Counted from the first letter of the stretch, positions 22,201 to 35,138 are shown. The stretch: DNA of 64,000 bases from Cladobotryum mycophilum (GCA_036429605.1 JAVFKD010000010.1:992001-1056000), one strand, 5' to 3'. Made by a program: numbers and translations. The notes: generated by a model not told the origin, from the sequence alone.

Positions 22201-23088
22201 AGGTTCAATATGGCAGCTTCATCTGTCGTTTCGGAGGTGTGGATTTGTTCGTATAACTGGCCTCTGCGTATAATTCGTACAAACGTCTGAAGTGTCCCAA
22301 CAACGGCAGCCATTTGCTCAGCTTTCAAAACCGGAATCTGTGGCCATTAGGTTTGACTCAAATAAAACGTACAGGTTGAATGAAGGATGAAGTAAAAAAA
22401 GAAATAAACTGACCCTCAACAAAGCTTTTGCTACAGCCCATGGGCCACTTGCTTGGGGCGGGGCGAAAGTCATGGCCGCATCACCCACCATGGTAAGAAA
22501 AGCGACGCCATCTGCGAGGTATTCGCGGGGGATGATTCTCTGGCCGCCAATTTCTATTTTCATCGCGTCATCTTCGTATTTAGAAACCATTTCTTGAAGA
22601 TCTTGAGCGAGTGCTTGTAGTTGTTGGCCAGAATTCGTTGAGCCAAGTGACTCAAGCCCTTGTTCTTCGATCCATTTCTTCGCTTTGTCGCTGACTTTCC
22701 CAACAGCAGCAGACCAGAGAGTTGAAGTATAGGACGGCGAGGAGGGAACAGTATGAATTGAGGGCTCCTGAGATGGAAACTCCTGGGGTGGGAGCTCCTC
22801 GGGCAACACCTCTTGAGATACAAGGTTGGAGCCTTGAGTCGAAGGTGGCTGAGAAGTAGGCTCTTGAGAGGGTACCTGGGATTCTTGAGACGAAAGCTCT
22901 GAGGGCGGCAAGGCACTGGAGATCAATTGTTCACAACGCAAAGGATCCGGCGGCGGCGCATCCGAATACGAGGACTCAACTTTGTTGCGTGCTGCTACTG
23001 ATGGTGTAGGTGATCGAGATGCACGACTCAAGGATCGCTCTCTGAGCTTTCCTTTTATCTTGCGAGGCAAGCTCAAAAATCTCTCCAT
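19225..23088 (-). CDS. NLR-like NACHT/ankyrin protein (fungal STAND NTPase)
   Basis: Four exons (23088-22414, 22337-21713, 21651-21042, 20977-19225), about 1,220 residues. Residues 1-130 are disordered, with repeated SQE/PQE motifs. Next comes an alpha-helical domain like the NACHT N-terminal domain PF17100 (EYLADGVAFL, GPWAVAKALLRIPVLKAEQ, RIIRRGQLYE). The NACHT has a Walker A, KGTVGTGKT, assembled across an intron, YFYCTRSGN, a Walker B, TTLILDALDESD, and FISSRPDREF, then the winged-helix junction GMFRWVHLQ. The C-terminal 350 residues hold degenerate ankyrin repeats (GADVNFIAESGWYGSALDAA and neighbours). Fungal STAND proteins of this type act in heterokaryon incompatibility and self/non-self recognition by ligand-induced oligomerisation. 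No HET, Patatin or other killing domain is visible at the N-terminus. All frames are intact. Confidence 0.9.
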
Positions 23089-23504
23089 GATCTACCCACC
23101 ACCAACATAAATAACAATTCAAATAGACCAAAAAAGTGAGAATTCAAACGGTGAAAGGGGCTTCGGCAAGTAGGTATTGTCAATTTTTTGACTAGATTTT
23201 TTGGAAATTGCTTCTCAACGTAAGTATGGACGCGAAGGCTCGGGAGGGCATTCCAGGCTGCAAATGTTTACACGAGAACAGGATTGATGCCCAAAGCTAT
23301 GGTGAGAAATGAGGGGCAACCCCCTGTAATACACGCAGTTCTTTCGGTATGATGTCGGTATGCTCATAGTAATAGAATGTATAACCATGGGGGCTTAGCT
23401 GTGCGTGTGATTGGCAACAATCATCTGCTTGCGTCTGCGTGCATGCAAGACCTGAGTCCCCGCTTTCGCTGTGAACAAAGACGGTATACTCCATTTACAA
23501 CCAA
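23089..23504. other. intergenic region upstream of the NLR gene
   Basis: Promoter of the NLR-like gene and 3' flank of THI20, both on the minus strand. No gene seen. Confidence 0.5.
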
Positions 23505-25672
23505 TTATTTATGAGCATACATCTCCCAAAATTCAATCTCCATCTGCAGCATATCGTTAGTGATTTCGCCCTAGAGGTGGTCCTGTAGAAAAACGGGCAA
23601 AGTCTCACCTTGGTTGCATGCGCAAATATCTTGACCAGCTCTTCTATCCGACTTGGCGATTGCAATACTATATATTTCTCTAGAAGCTCTGAATGTGGCG
23701 GGCAATTGTCAGTTAAGGGGGCAGCTCATCCAAATTAGTAATGTCGCGTACCGTTACCTATCTTTACTGCTTCCCCGTATTCAGCTCCGGCATAACTCTC
23801 TATCCACTTCCAGTACACATTGCCATCACGTACGGTGTCTACATGAGCCTCTAGCATCTTGGCCAATGCACCATATCCCAGTAGACAAGGAGCGAGTGAC
23901 ATCTGCAAAGCTAGCCAATCTTCACTCTGCCCAACTTCGAGGACATATCTTGTGTAGGCGGTGCAAGCTACAAGGGTGGAAATGTTAATGGGTCTTAACA
24001 TATTGCCGGGGGGAGCGAACCTGGATGTTCTTCTGTGGCTATAATTTCAGCCTCGGAGATGCCAAATGATTTACAATACTCGACGTGTAGTGATGTTTCT
24101 CTTATAATATGCGCGACGACTTCACTAGACTGCACCAGACTATCAGACTTGCATTGTAATATATAGGGATTTAGACTCACTCTTGCGATCTCCTTGAGAT
24201 CCTTGGACTTGTATGCACCTAGGGCAACAGCGCGAGCGAAATGAATCTAGTAGCAGTTAGTCCTAATCAGTAGACTTGGAATATGGTAAACCCACGAGAT
24301 ATAAATAGTCCTGTACTATATAGCCTTTGAACGAGTCGAGGGGTAGTGTGCCATTGCCCAGAGCCATAACAAATGGATGATGGAGGTATCCCTTCCATGC
24401 ATCCTTGACCACTGGATGCTCCAGCAAGTATTCAACAAAGTATCCTCTATCATCATTGTCAGTGCCCTGATGGTGAGAGAGAGAGGCGCGCACGGGGGAC
24501 TTGAAGGGGGAGACCGCACTCACGGAGAAAAGGGCAGTGTGTATGTGGAGTGAAAGTGGTCTAACGGACCGTGCCCAGCACCAAGATTCGGTGCAGCCCG
24601 GATGGCGGCCTCGATATACCTGCATGCGGCCCGAACCGCCATTGGGACATCCATACCCTGAGCAAGACGAGCAGCAATTGCCGCTGCAATAACCATCAGC
24701 CTGAGAACACTCCTTGAAGTCAAGGTGACTTACATGCTAATGAGCAGCCTGTCCCATGTGTACTCGTACTCTGCTGCCACGAACTCTCCAGTTTAAACAC
24801 CTCACCACTAGGTCCCACAAGCACATCAACAACCGCTTTCTTCTCCTCATCAGTCCGCGCAACCGTCAGATCTGCCCTGAACGGCAGATGCCCGCCCTTG
24901 ACAAGCACCCATTTCGGTCCCAGGGCCTGAATCTTGCGAGCAATCGACTCGATATCATCCACAGATTGGATGTCCTGCGCTGAGGAGTCGATGTGAGAAA
25001 GCAAGAGGTTCGCCTCGGGGATGTTTGGGGTAAGAATCGTTGTGTGGGGGAGAAGATGTTCAACGAGTTCCTTGATGGCTTCTTGGGGAAGAAGCTGAGC
25101 GCCAGACGTTGATACCATGACTGGATCGACCACCAGGGCAGGGACCTTGTGCTTGACCATTAATTTGGAGATGATTTCAATCGTCTCTGCTGAAGCCAGC
25201 ATCCCTAGACATCAAATCAGACCAACGCCATCATCTTCGACTGCCCAACCCAAACTCACCAGTTTTGACAACATCGACGCCAATGTCCTCAATACACGCC
25301 TCAATCTGCTGACCCACAAACTCGGCCGGAATGACGTGCACCCCCTTGACGCCCGTCGTGTTTTGCACAGTCAGGGCCGTCGTCGCCGTCATGGCGTAGC
25401 AGCCATGTGCCGCGAGGACTTTTTGGTCCGCCTCCAAGCCGCTGCATCAGTTTAGTCTGCCAATTCATTCTCGTTTTCTTTCAAGCGCAGAGCACAGAGC
25501 ACTCCGTACAAATGAAGCAGTGAATCAATGAATCAACACATAGAGCAGTGTTACGACCACGCGTAGTGAAATAAGACAAAGCAAGCAGTGACCACCAAAA
25601 AGGAAAATAAACTTACGCCCCGCCAGAGCAATCAGAGCCAGCAATGACCAACACCCTTCCTTTGATCGCCAT
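23505..25672 (-). CDS. THI20: THI20-type HMP/HMP-P kinase fused to TenA
   Basis: Bifunctional thiamine pathway enzyme. The N-terminal half (ThiD, ribokinase fold) phosphorylates hydroxymethylpyrimidine and its phosphate; the C-terminal half is TenA/thiaminase II, which salvages pyrimidine. Ten exons (25672-25617, 25441-25260, 25204-24734, 24683-24524, 24446-24296, 24246-24181, 24129-24021, 23967-23758, 23688-23609, 23543-23505) give 507 residues with all junctions in phase. Kinase motifs are SDCSGGAGLEADQKVLAAHG, VKTGMLAS, VVDPVM and the anion-hole THGTGCSLA. TenA motifs are HPFVMALGNGTLP, QDYLYL, TAYTRYVL and WKWIESY, ending EFWEMYAHK. Ten exons is intron-rich for this window. No TPP-riboswitch-like CUGAGA element is visible near the start. 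Confidence 0.94.
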
Positions 25673-26557
25673 ATTCCAAGATACTTCCTCTTCTTCACAA
25701 AATGGTAATTGACGATTACAGAAAAATGTGTTCGAGGGAGAAGGACCAAAAAAAGAGAAGTGTCGACCGATGACTTGAAAAAAACACCTCACGGATTCTA
25801 CAGCTTGCGACGGGAGAGAAGATCAATGTGGGGTCGGTTATACGCGGACGGTTTTGAGACCTTCACGTCATCAGCCCGTGTCAGTTGATATCGCAAGCTA
25901 TAAACCACCCCGACTCGAGACTTGATATGTAGACACTGAGCTTTTAACAATTCTCTTCTTAGTTATGTATATTTATGCAAGTAATCTTCACAACACGTCC
26001 ATTTTGTACCTCAAGACACACTCAGATAGCTCCTCAGGCACCCATTTAAAGTCAAGAAGTAGCATTTTTCTACCTAGACTACTGCGCAAACCCCCAAATC
26101 CTGAAAATACCAAAAAGGGCAAAAGCACCAAAAAAAAAAAAGATACACAGGTCAAAAACAACAAAAACCCTTCTTCCCTCCCTTTACCAAAAGAGTATAA
26201 AAGGAGGCAAAAAACCCAAAAAGACCATTGCTCGTCCTTCCCTCTGCCCCAGCGCCAGAATTGTGCATCCGCCCCTTTCGCGCCAAAAAAGCCGAAAATA
26301 CCCACGGCTTTTTACTTTTTATCCATGCTGTAGAACCCTTTGCCTGCCCGTCCAGTACAAAAAGAAGACAAGAGATGTTTATATATAGTAGGTGTGATAA
26401 AAATGTGAGTGGCCGTAAAACTCCACGCGTCTCCTGTTAAATCGTGACATGTCCTATAGACACCCAATGCTGTCACTCTGACCTTTCCCCTTTTTTCGGT
26501 CTCCGGTGCCATCAAAGTTGTCATGTAAGTCTCTTCCTCAGGTGCTAGTATCCCCAT
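25673..26557. other. intergenic region between THI20 and Rictor
   Basis: Promoter of THI20 and terminator of Rictor. It includes an A-rich tract near 26129-26141 and long low-complexity AC/AA-rich sequence. Open frames here have repetitive Lys/Pro composition and are not credible. Confidence 0.5.
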
Positions 26558-29500
26558 CTATCGTCGTAGCTTCAGGGGCGCTGGGATCATATCCGGTGGT
26601 AAATCTGCCGGCTCGCTTATACTCCTCTGCCTCTCCGTCCTTGTATCGTCCTCAGAACTGAGATCACCACTCTCTTCTTCCATCTGACCACTACCGCCAC
26701 CGGTCTCACTGCCGCTGGCACTCTCACTGCTGTCGCTTTCCTCTTCGTCAAAAACTATTTGTCGCATGACGTCCTTGTCAAATAGGTCAATCACCATTCT
26801 GCGTACGCCGAGCCTGTAGTGGTTCCATTCCATCAAGCCCATCACCTTCTTGAAGAACTCGGCGCTCTTAAAAGCAATTGGTTTCCGTACTTTTAGCTTT
26901 TGCAGCTCTGTTACGGCCTTTTTGTACAGCACTGTATTGCCCAGGTCGACCACAAGCTCAAGGATCCGCTCACTTATAGCGGCATCGTTAAAGAGTGGCG
27001 GCATATCAGCTAATTCTAGCGGTGGACGTGCTGCGCTGGCTGGAGGTGGTTGCTGAATGGTACATTGAGACTCTGGTAGTTTGATAGACGCAGGAGTATC
27101 ATGCCTCCAAGGCGTAAGCGAGAAAAGTCTTGACAATTCGCTAGGAATGCACAATCCAAGGGAAGAACCCATCAATGTCGTGTTCGCATCCCATCCGTGT
27201 TCTGATAGAATCTCGAGGCCATGCGTAGACCGAGAGATCAAGCCCAAAACAAAGAATGCAGTTCCGCGTAGACTCATGACTTCATGGGCTTCTGCAATTC
27301 GAATAATCTGCTCGACCATATCGGTAGACTCTAGGAACGGCGCACCAAGTTCCATGGACCCGACATTGCCGACAGCCCACAAACAACCTTTGACCTTGGT
27401 GAGTAGCTCAGGGTCTTCAGATTGCATGCCGTGTTCACGAATCGTGTTGGCAAACTCTTCGAAATGGCCCTTGTCACTGAGCAGCTTGCAGCCTTCTTGT
27501 GTTCGTGTGAGCTCTCGGTAAAAATGTGGCGGTACGTGGCTATCATGGAACTCAGCCTCCGCTTCTGTGTCTTCAAAGACGCTCATGCGATGGTTTTGCT
27601 CATCTTGGTCTGAAAGAAACGCCTTCGCCAAGCTGGCTTCGATAACACTGACATAGGAATCGTTCCTACCCAGGAACCAGTCATCCATTTCATTGCTGAT
27701 ATAATCCAAACCGTCCAAGTAATGATATCCAATCGATGTGGACAAGAATCGCAATAACAGAGGAGCGCCAATTTCACCAAGATGATCAAGCGCCGGTCGA
27801 CATTCGACAATGTAGGCCAAATACGCCTTTCGGTTGCATGCCTTTTCAAGAATCTTGACCGCAGTCGAGCAGACTTCGATTTCCGGATCGTACAGCTGGG
27901 TAACTAAAAGTTGGATAGCCCATTTCGAATCGCTCACTTGACCCTGATCATTGATAGATGGAACTCTTCGCAGCGTGCATTTTCGGAGCGTGTTCGTGGC
28001 ATGTATTCGAATGTCCTTTGTGCCAGCAGTCAAGGCCTTGGATAAAAGAACACGAGGATGCCCATGTAAGCTATAATCAAAAGTTGAGAGTAAAAGTTTG
28101 ACAAGATCGGGCCGTTGCTTTAGTTCAGCGATGTGGTACATCATGTTGAACATTCTCCACCTCTCCATCATTACGAGGCCTTTTGGATCACCACTCAAAA
28201 CTCCCAGCATAGAGAAGTAGCCGACGCAGAGCGTGTCAGTCAGCCTGTCTTTGGAGAACATGGGAAACTGGGCAGTAAGTCCACTGGTCTACATCTTGTT
28301 AATTATTATTACTCGTGACGATTTTATGACGGTAACTCACCGGATCACATTGAGCCAGACATTCTGCTATCTGCCTGAGCAACTTGCTGTCCGCCAAAAA
28401 CTTGATGCCCTCGGCCGATTGGAGGAGAGAGCGCATCAGAGCACATCCAGCTCTGACGTATTTTTGCGTATTCCGAGTGTTCCTGATATCTGCAAACTTG
28501 TACTTGAACGGCCGATAGAAGCTCATGATTCTCTTCATGAATTTAGAGGCCTTGATGGCCTCTTCCAAACGCTTCCCAATTTGGAGCGGGCCATCAATCA
28601 TCTTCATAATATTTTCCCAGTTCCACTTTGTGTAATTGGAGCTGTTGAGTACCCCAGTATCAAGGAGTAGTTGACGGAACGTGGCATCGTCAAAGATCAT
28701 GGACGAACCAGCCTTGCGTTGGTCATCGAGCAGCGCCAGGTCATTCATATTATCGCTAGAGGGGAAGATGCCTGCCATGGTGTCCGCCGGAGCACTCCTA
28801 TATAGAGTTCGGCTGACACTGCTGATTTGATAGACGATGCCCGACGCAACATATCGATCATTGTTGCCAAACTTGGAGGCTGCCGAGAATAGTTCAGGCA
28901 AGAGTTGCAGCTCTGCGCTCCACGATGGGGGCAGTAACTTGGCTGCAAGCTTGAGGACCTCGCCGATTAGCAAAGTAGTCTTGCGTCTCAGCATGGAATC
29001 ATCCTCAGATCGTGCAACCTGCAAGAGGGTTTGCACAAGTCCTGATTTGATAAAGATTGCTAGTATGAGTGCAATGTAATGGTCCACAAAATTCTGCTCC
29101 CCAGTGTCCTCCTCGAGGTACCCCCTATCTTTGGTTTCGGCTTTCATGTTGGTCACCCTTCCATAGGTCGTTAACCTGCGTCCCGCTAAGAAAGATACCG
29201 CCCACGCAGGTGGCTTGATGCGCAAAAGTGAGAATATCAAATCCAACACCGTTTCTCTTACGACGACATTGGGAAGAAGCATGCTCATAATGAGGGAGCG
29301 TATTGATCGAAAGTCATACATGCAGAGTGTCATGAGACCCGACCATGACCTCAGAGCGATGGATATAGCTTTGCAGTTCTGTTTCAAGATGGCCTCAGTG
29401 CCAGACAACTGATCCGTAAAGGCATTGAAGACAACATCCAGGCCATATCCAGGCTGTATATATCTCCGCCTTTGTGGGGTATCCAAGAGAAAGAGGAAAG

Positions 29501-30840
29501 CAGCTGTGAGACTCTCCGGCGCTTTGTATGTCCCTTCAGCCAAGGCCTCGGAAAGCGGCCCTAAACCGCCAGAGGCCAGTAAAAGACGGGGATCTCGCAC
29601 CATAATTTCTGCGAGGGTTTCGATGCAAATTGGCCGTAAACGATCGACATTTTGTTCAGAGCCTTGCGCTCCAGCGGGTCTGTCCTCTCCGTACTCTGCC
29701 ACTGCTACAATAGTCCGCACGACGGCCCGTGAGATTTCCTTGACTCCGTCCTTAACGTCCAGAAATGCTCTCACAAACTTGAGAGCCTGTTCCCGCTCCA
29801 CGTCGGCTTTTCGGTAATTATTCAACGACCTAATTATTCAGTCAACAAATATTCTTGTAGCCAGTCGGCCATTTTCCTACATACCGTATCACTAGATAGT
29901 CTGTATTTAGACTCCGAATTTTCTTCAGGGATCCCCTATCGGAAATGGCGTATCGGGTCATGCGATATCCCGCTGCAACGACCTCCCTACTTTCGCTGAG
30001 CAGCATCATCTGCATGCGCGTGCCAAAGACAGACCATACCAGGTCATACTTGAGTGTCGGATGCCGCTTGAACAGCTCAACCAGCTGATTTGCCCGGCTC
30101 ACATAGTACTCCGGCACCATACCTCCAACCTCCAGGGCTTGTAAAAGTTCCGCCAGGGCAAAAGTCGGACTCTCGGTCGCCTCATCTATATCTGAGCCTC
30201 CTCCAGCCGATCGAGCACTATGCGGCGAGCGGGATTGAATGGCGACGACATCCTGTGTCCGGTTTCTTGTCGGGGTGCTTGGAGGCGGTACTCGATTTCG
30301 TTGGGTATCGGCGATTCGCTGCCGTAACTCTTTGATGCGTATGTTGCTGGCGCTCAGCTCGGCCTCGACTCTCTGCCTCTGCTCCTTGGTCTGCTTCGCC
30401 TTCTTAAGGTTCAGCGCCTCGAGCATATTCTCGCTACCCTCTTTGATCTTCAGCTCCCTATTCAGTTTGTCCTTTAAAACAGAGAGGGTCTGCTCCATGA
30501 CGGAAATCGCGTCGTCCTCGTCCACCTTTTCCATAAGGCTGCCGGGATACATTGACCCCACGTCCATCCTGCTCCCGGCTCGACTCGGCATCATTTGGCT
30601 ACGAAGTTCAGAACTGAAGCTTCCAGGTGCGACGCTAGGGTTCAGACTGTTTCCTCGCGAGATGGCCGAAGCCGACAGGTTCCTTGCAGCCCCGCCATTA
30701 GGAGGCTGCAGTCCCGGGCCATCGCGATCCAAACTCGTTCGGCCAACCACTTGAGCAATGTCCGCCTGCTTCAACGTCGGCTGCGAAGGCTGGCTGGATG
30801 AAGTCGGAGCCTTCTGACTCGTCGAGGAGCTAGCCAGCAT
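26558..30840 (-). CDS. TSC11: Rictor, TORC2 complex subunit (AVO3/TSC11 orthologue)
   Basis: Defining scaffold subunit of TOR complex 2, which controls AGC kinases, actin and membrane homeostasis. Three exons (30840-29885, 29829-28341, 28267-26558) give about 1,384 residues, a usual size. The N-terminal 230 residues are disordered and Ser-rich, with an HR1-like coiled coil (LKDKLNRELKIKEGSENM). Then come the conserved Rictor N-terminal helical repeats (LVIRSLNNYRKADVEREQAL, PPAWAVSFLAGRR), the middle domain (RFLSTSIGYHYLDGLDYI, DDWFLGRNDSYV) and the Rictor V domain (KGCLWAVGNVGSMELGAPFL, RGTAFFVLGLISRS). The C-terminus is acidic (about 60 residues rich in Glu/Ser), then basic. The gene is intact, with no frame problems. 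It runs in the same direction as THI20 with 0.9 kb between. Confidence 0.95.
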
Positions 30841-32579
30841 GGCGATGGTGACCAGCCCACCGAAAGGGACTATGCCCTCTGGTGGTCGTTGTGCATTCGT
30901 CTGTTTCGGTCGGGTCGACTTTGCGGCGTTTTAGTCTGTTTTTTGTTTAATTCTTCGATTCGTACGGCTCGAGGCCCATTCGACGAGGAGAAATGCTTCG
31001 ACGGATAGGAACTAAGGATAAGTAAAAGTCGCAGTAGAAAGTGGTAGATTTCGCGCGCGAATACAAGCCCAGAGTGTATAGTGGTAGTGGTGGTGGGAGC
31101 CGAGTTGAACTGTAGTTTAGTGGTTCGGTTCGAGCGACTCGATGAGGGCCTGTTTCGATCAAAGCATAGGCGGGGATGCAATTGTGAGAGCCAAAAAAGA
31201 GTGACGGACGAAACGATGGGGTTCAAGTGAGCGTCCTGGTCGTTAGGGTTCCTCAATAGCAACAGATTCCATGTTTACAGCCGCGAATGATGACGAGCAA
31301 GACGTCGTTGGCACAAGGCTTTGGGCTCCGCACTCTCACCAATGAGTCTGGTTGATGCTAAAGCACAGGGCTGGGTTAGTAGAGAAGCTAGCGGGGCTGG
31401 AGTGTGGCACAGCATTGGAGGTACTGGAAGTGGTTCACGCCACTTTGATAATGGCGCTACACTGTTTGCGACCTCGATACGGAGTAGAAGAGGACGATAA
31501 GCTACGGACTCTGGGAGATAAAGAAGATCATTGCTAGTAGTAGCGGGGTAACTCCAAGCTGAATATACGAACAAGCTGAACAATCTCGTCTTCCTTCTCC
31601 GTACATGGAACGTAGAGGCTACCTACCTATACCTAAGTATACTTGAGATGGCAAACCCACCCTTAGATTGCTCCAGGTACTGTGGCTAGTGACCCGTTAT
31701 CGACAAGCGATAATTCTTCAACAAACTTTTACTGAATGCGGACTGATAACAAAATGGAACTGATAACGAACTCACGGATGCGACCCTAGAACGATTGTGT
31801 AAGACATTGGCGAACAAACATGAGGAAGCCCAATGCAAAGACGGTATCTTATCTGCTCCCTTCAAGATGTTCTATGCAGCAATTAGTCTTGCACACCACG
31901 TTTTCCCCCTTTCCTCCAATCAGAGCGCCCATCCTATTTCGTCTTCTTCTCCCTCCCTCCCTCCCCCTTCTGCCGCCAACCAACCCACCCGTTTTTTTGT
32001 CTCAATGGGAATTCGGGGTCCTTGCATAACTCCAACCTGGCACCATCGCTTTCCCGGCCGAAACCCAGTCGTACAAAAGCAACTTTCCATGCCCATGATT
32101 CGGTGTGCGGCGTCATTGGGAGTTCGGCGGGTTCCGGACGCGCTGCGCACCAGCGCTCAATCACCAACCGCTTATGCCGCCGTTGACTCCTCCCACGGAC
32201 CCCGGCGGAACCAGGCTTTGATCTCTCTCTCCTATCAAGGTTCCCCGTCTCAAGGATTTTTTTCCCGGTGGGTTCGTGCACACCACATTTGTATGCCCAG
32301 ACTATCTCTCAGACCCGGGTGAGGTCATCTCCGAGGAGGCGGAGCTGCGTCGGGGTTCTTATCCGTAATTAGGATATATATGAGCCTGTGTGTCTCCAAA
32401 GCCGGTGAAGTTCTTTCCATTCTGTCCCATCGAGTCTTAAGGTTTAGCCATTGAGCCCTTGGAGTTTAACGTGAAACTTGTTTTGCCATCACGCCACTAT
32501 ATAACCATTATCGCATCCCTGATCATCTCCCCTTCTTTCAACCATAACTTATACAAAACACACAAACTTCATATTCATA
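30841..32579. other. divergent promoter region between Rictor and urate oxidase
   Basis: About 1.7 kb with no supported gene. It has CT-rich stretches typical of fungal promoters (31910-31990) and a TACCTACCTATACCTAAG word near 31620. The frames at 31795-32322 are not credible as protein. Confidence 0.5.
32498..32504 (+). promoter_or_regulatory. TATA-like box of the urate oxidase gene
   Basis: TATATAA lies 76 bases before the ATG and is followed by a CCCTTCTTTC pyrimidine stretch where transcription could start. Confidence 0.4.
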
Positions 32580-33547
32580 ATGGCTTTCGTATCATCCGCT
32601 CGCTATGGCAAGGACAATGTCCGCGTCCTCAAGGCAGACCGTGATCCCGTCACCGGTGTTCAAACAGTCACCGAAATGACGGTCTGCTGCTTGCTAGAGG
32701 GTGATATCGAAACCTCATACACAAAGGCCGACAACAGTGTTGTCGTCGCCACAGACTCTATTAAGAACACAATCTACATTACGGCCAAGCAGCACCCCGT
32801 CAACCCCCCGGAGCTCTACGCCGCTATTCTCGGAAGCCACTTCATTGAGACATACAGCCATATTCACGTCGCAAACGTCAAGGTCACAACACACCGCTGG
32901 ACACGGATAGACATTGACGGCAAGCCGCATCCCCACAGCTTCCTCCGCGACGGCCAGGAGACGCGCAATGTGGAGGCCCGCGTTAGCCGCAAGGACGGCA
33001 TCTCGCTCACAAGCGCCATTGTCGGCCTGACGGTGCTCAAGAGCACAGGTTCGGCTTTCCACAGCTTCGTCCGGGACGAGTTTACTACCCTGCCCGAGAC
33101 GTGGGACCGAATCCTGTCCACGGATGTCGATGCCGGCTGGAAGTGGAAGACGTTTGAGAACGTCAAGGAGGTGCAAAACGCTGCTCCTAAGTTCGACCAT
33201 GCGTGGAAGTCGGCACGAGATATTACCCTGAAGCTGTTCTGCGAGGATGAGAGCGCCAGCGTACAAAACACCATGTACAAAATGTGCGAGCAGATTCTAG
33301 CTGCAGTTCCTGAGACGGAAGTCATCACGTACTCACTCCCCAACAAACACTTTTTCGAACTCGGTCAGTATTTTTCTTCCCTACCAAAATAACAGCTCTT
33401 GCTAACTCTCATACAGATCTCAGCTGGTACAAGGGCCTCAAAAACACTGGCAAGGACGCCGAAGTGTACGTCCCCCAGACGAGCCCCAACGGTCTCATCA
33501 AGTGCGAAGTGGCCCGCGCCGAGGTCCCTCCTCGCTCTCACTTGTAA
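32580..33547 (+). CDS. uaZ: urate oxidase (uricase), peroxisomal
   Basis: Oxidises urate to 5-hydroxyisourate in purine nitrogen salvage, as a homotetramer in peroxisomes. Two exons (32580-33363, 33417-33547) give 304 residues, matching the family. Family motifs are SARYGKDNVRVLK with the catalytic Lys region, the VVATDSIKNT block with the catalytic Thr, LTVLKSTGSAFHSFVRDEFT, and NKHFFELDLSWYKGL across the intron. It ends in SHL, an accepted variant of the SKL peroxisome-targeting signal. The frame is intact, including a C6 run that shows not all such runs in this assembly are collapsed. Nitrogen catabolite control is expected from family knowledge but I could not prove specific sites. Confidence 0.97.
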
Positions 33548-33994
33548 ACAAGCCATCGCATTCTTGCTTTGAAAAAAGAACTGTCTTTGTCGTTTTCTTG
33601 GAATTTGGCATTGGATTCGATAGATTTCATGATGTCATGATTGAAGGCTATACCACTTGTAGACTAATTTTCTGAACTACCTACATACGCTTGAGCGTCT
33701 GATTTTGAATATTACATACCTTGGCTGTCATAAACGGCCACACACAGGAATTGGGTGTCATGTGCCAATATTGATTTGCGCCAATGCCTTGAAACAAGAC
33801 TTCAATCGCATGTCATAGTTGTATAGCTCTCACAGCTGTCTGGCTCTCATGGCTGTCTAGCTCTCACAGTATTGTGGCCTCGTGAACGCCAGTGAAAAGA
33901 TCATCATGATATGTTGAATGCCAAATCATTAGACACCGTAATATAGTACACACGATATACGTTATTTCACCCTATTCAACGCCAATCCACCCCC
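33548..33994. other. convergent 3' region between urate oxidase and uL13m
   Basis: Contains two imperfect repeats of a CTCTCACAGCTGTCTGGCTCTCATGGCTGTCTAG-type unit at about 33826-33870. No gene seen. Confidence 0.5.
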
Positions 33995-34589
33995 TCATAA
34001 CCTATCCTTATTCACATTCCGTATCACCTCAAGCTTCTTCTCCCACCCCTCCTTTCCCACAACCACACCTCCGAACCGGATCAGATTCTGCTTGTACGGA
34101 TGCGCCTCCCCCTCAAACGCCTTGAGCCTCGCCAGCCTCTTGTCCCTCAACCTGTTCTTGGGCAGCATCCCGCTGACCGCCTTCCTCAGCACCTCCGACC
34201 CGCCATGCTTCTCCATCAGCACGTCCATCGTCACGGCCTTGAGGCTACCGGGCCGCGTGGTGTGCCTGTAGTACATCTTTTGCCACATCTTGCGGCCCGT
34301 AGTGTGCAGCGCCGCGCAGTTGGTCACGACGACGTAGTCGCCGCAGTCGCTCGAGGGGTCAAACGTGGGCTTGTGCTTGCCCATGAGGAGGACGGCGATG
34401 CGCGAGGCGAGGCGGCCGAGAGAAGGCGGGGTCGCGCTGGGTTGTGTAGAGAGGGTGGGATGAGGGGCGGAGGCGGAGACGGAGTGCCATACTCGGGAGT
34501 AGGCGAGTTTTGTCTGGATTAGAGGTCAGGGTCTTGAAGCGCAGAGTTGACGAGGTGAATGGACGTACGATACCGAGAGTTTGAGACAT
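33995..34589 (-). CDS. MRPL23: mitochondrial ribosomal protein uL13m
   Basis: Large-subunit protein of the mitochondrial ribosome. Exon 1 (34589-34569) codes only MSQTLGI, followed by a perfect GTACGT donor; exon 2 (34513-33995) supplies the rest, 179 residues in all. L13 motifs are TKLAYSRVWH, LGRLASRIAVLLMGKHKP, CGDYVVVTNC, KMYYRHTTRPG and GMLPKNRLRDKRLARLKAF. The tiny first exon is supported because the only in-phase join gives the conserved AYSRVWH block. No long presequence is visible, as in other fungal orthologues. Confidence 0.92.
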
Positions 34590-35138
34590 CTTGACGGCCT
34601 GAGAGGGTTCAATGCCTCGCCGAGCTACTTGAAAATGATGAGAAGTAGCGGCTGCACGCCAATGTAGCAAGAATCCCACCCGTCAATGCTTTTGCTCTCT
34701 CACGATATCGCAGCCTCAAAGTGCCTCTGAAAGTTTCGCCGCCAATTGCTCTAGCTGAGTCATCACATCACATGACCCAACTCTTAAATCATTCTCAAGT
34801 TGTGTCCCCGCCCCCACCAGCGCTCCGGAGGAGGTCGTAAGTGCGGGCGGCATCACTCGGCGAAATGGATTTCAAAGCAGTGTGGGCGGAAATTCTGTAG
34901 TTCAACTTGTGATAAATGTCGCTCAAAGCTGCAACTCCCAAGTTTCTTACAGCTGCTGCTTCAATCGGTCTGGTAGCCGGCTATTCAGCATATCGTTACA
35001 GACAATCGCATCGGATTTTTGAAAAGAATACGTCATTACCGTCGACTTCAAGTAAAATTGCCCACCCTGTATTTGTTTTAGAAGAGACTTTGTTGTTTTA
35101 TGTTGGCGGGGTACTGACGCTTTCATTGATAAGACAAT
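34590..35138. other. divergent promoter region between uL13m and CCS1
   Basis: Short region with starts on both sides. An open frame from 34916 runs to 35275 but is frame-incompatible with CCS1. It could be part of a 5' leader or, if translated, an upstream ORF overlapping the CCS1 start at 35139. Confidence 0.4.

Noticed and set aside
25672..25960. TPP riboswitch upstream of THI20
   Set aside because: Expected because fungal thiamine genes can carry one, but no CUGAGA or the conserved pyrophosphate-sensor sequence is present before the start.
32715..33266. 183-codon open frame on the minus strand
   Set aside because: Antisense shadow of urate oxidase in GC-rich codons.
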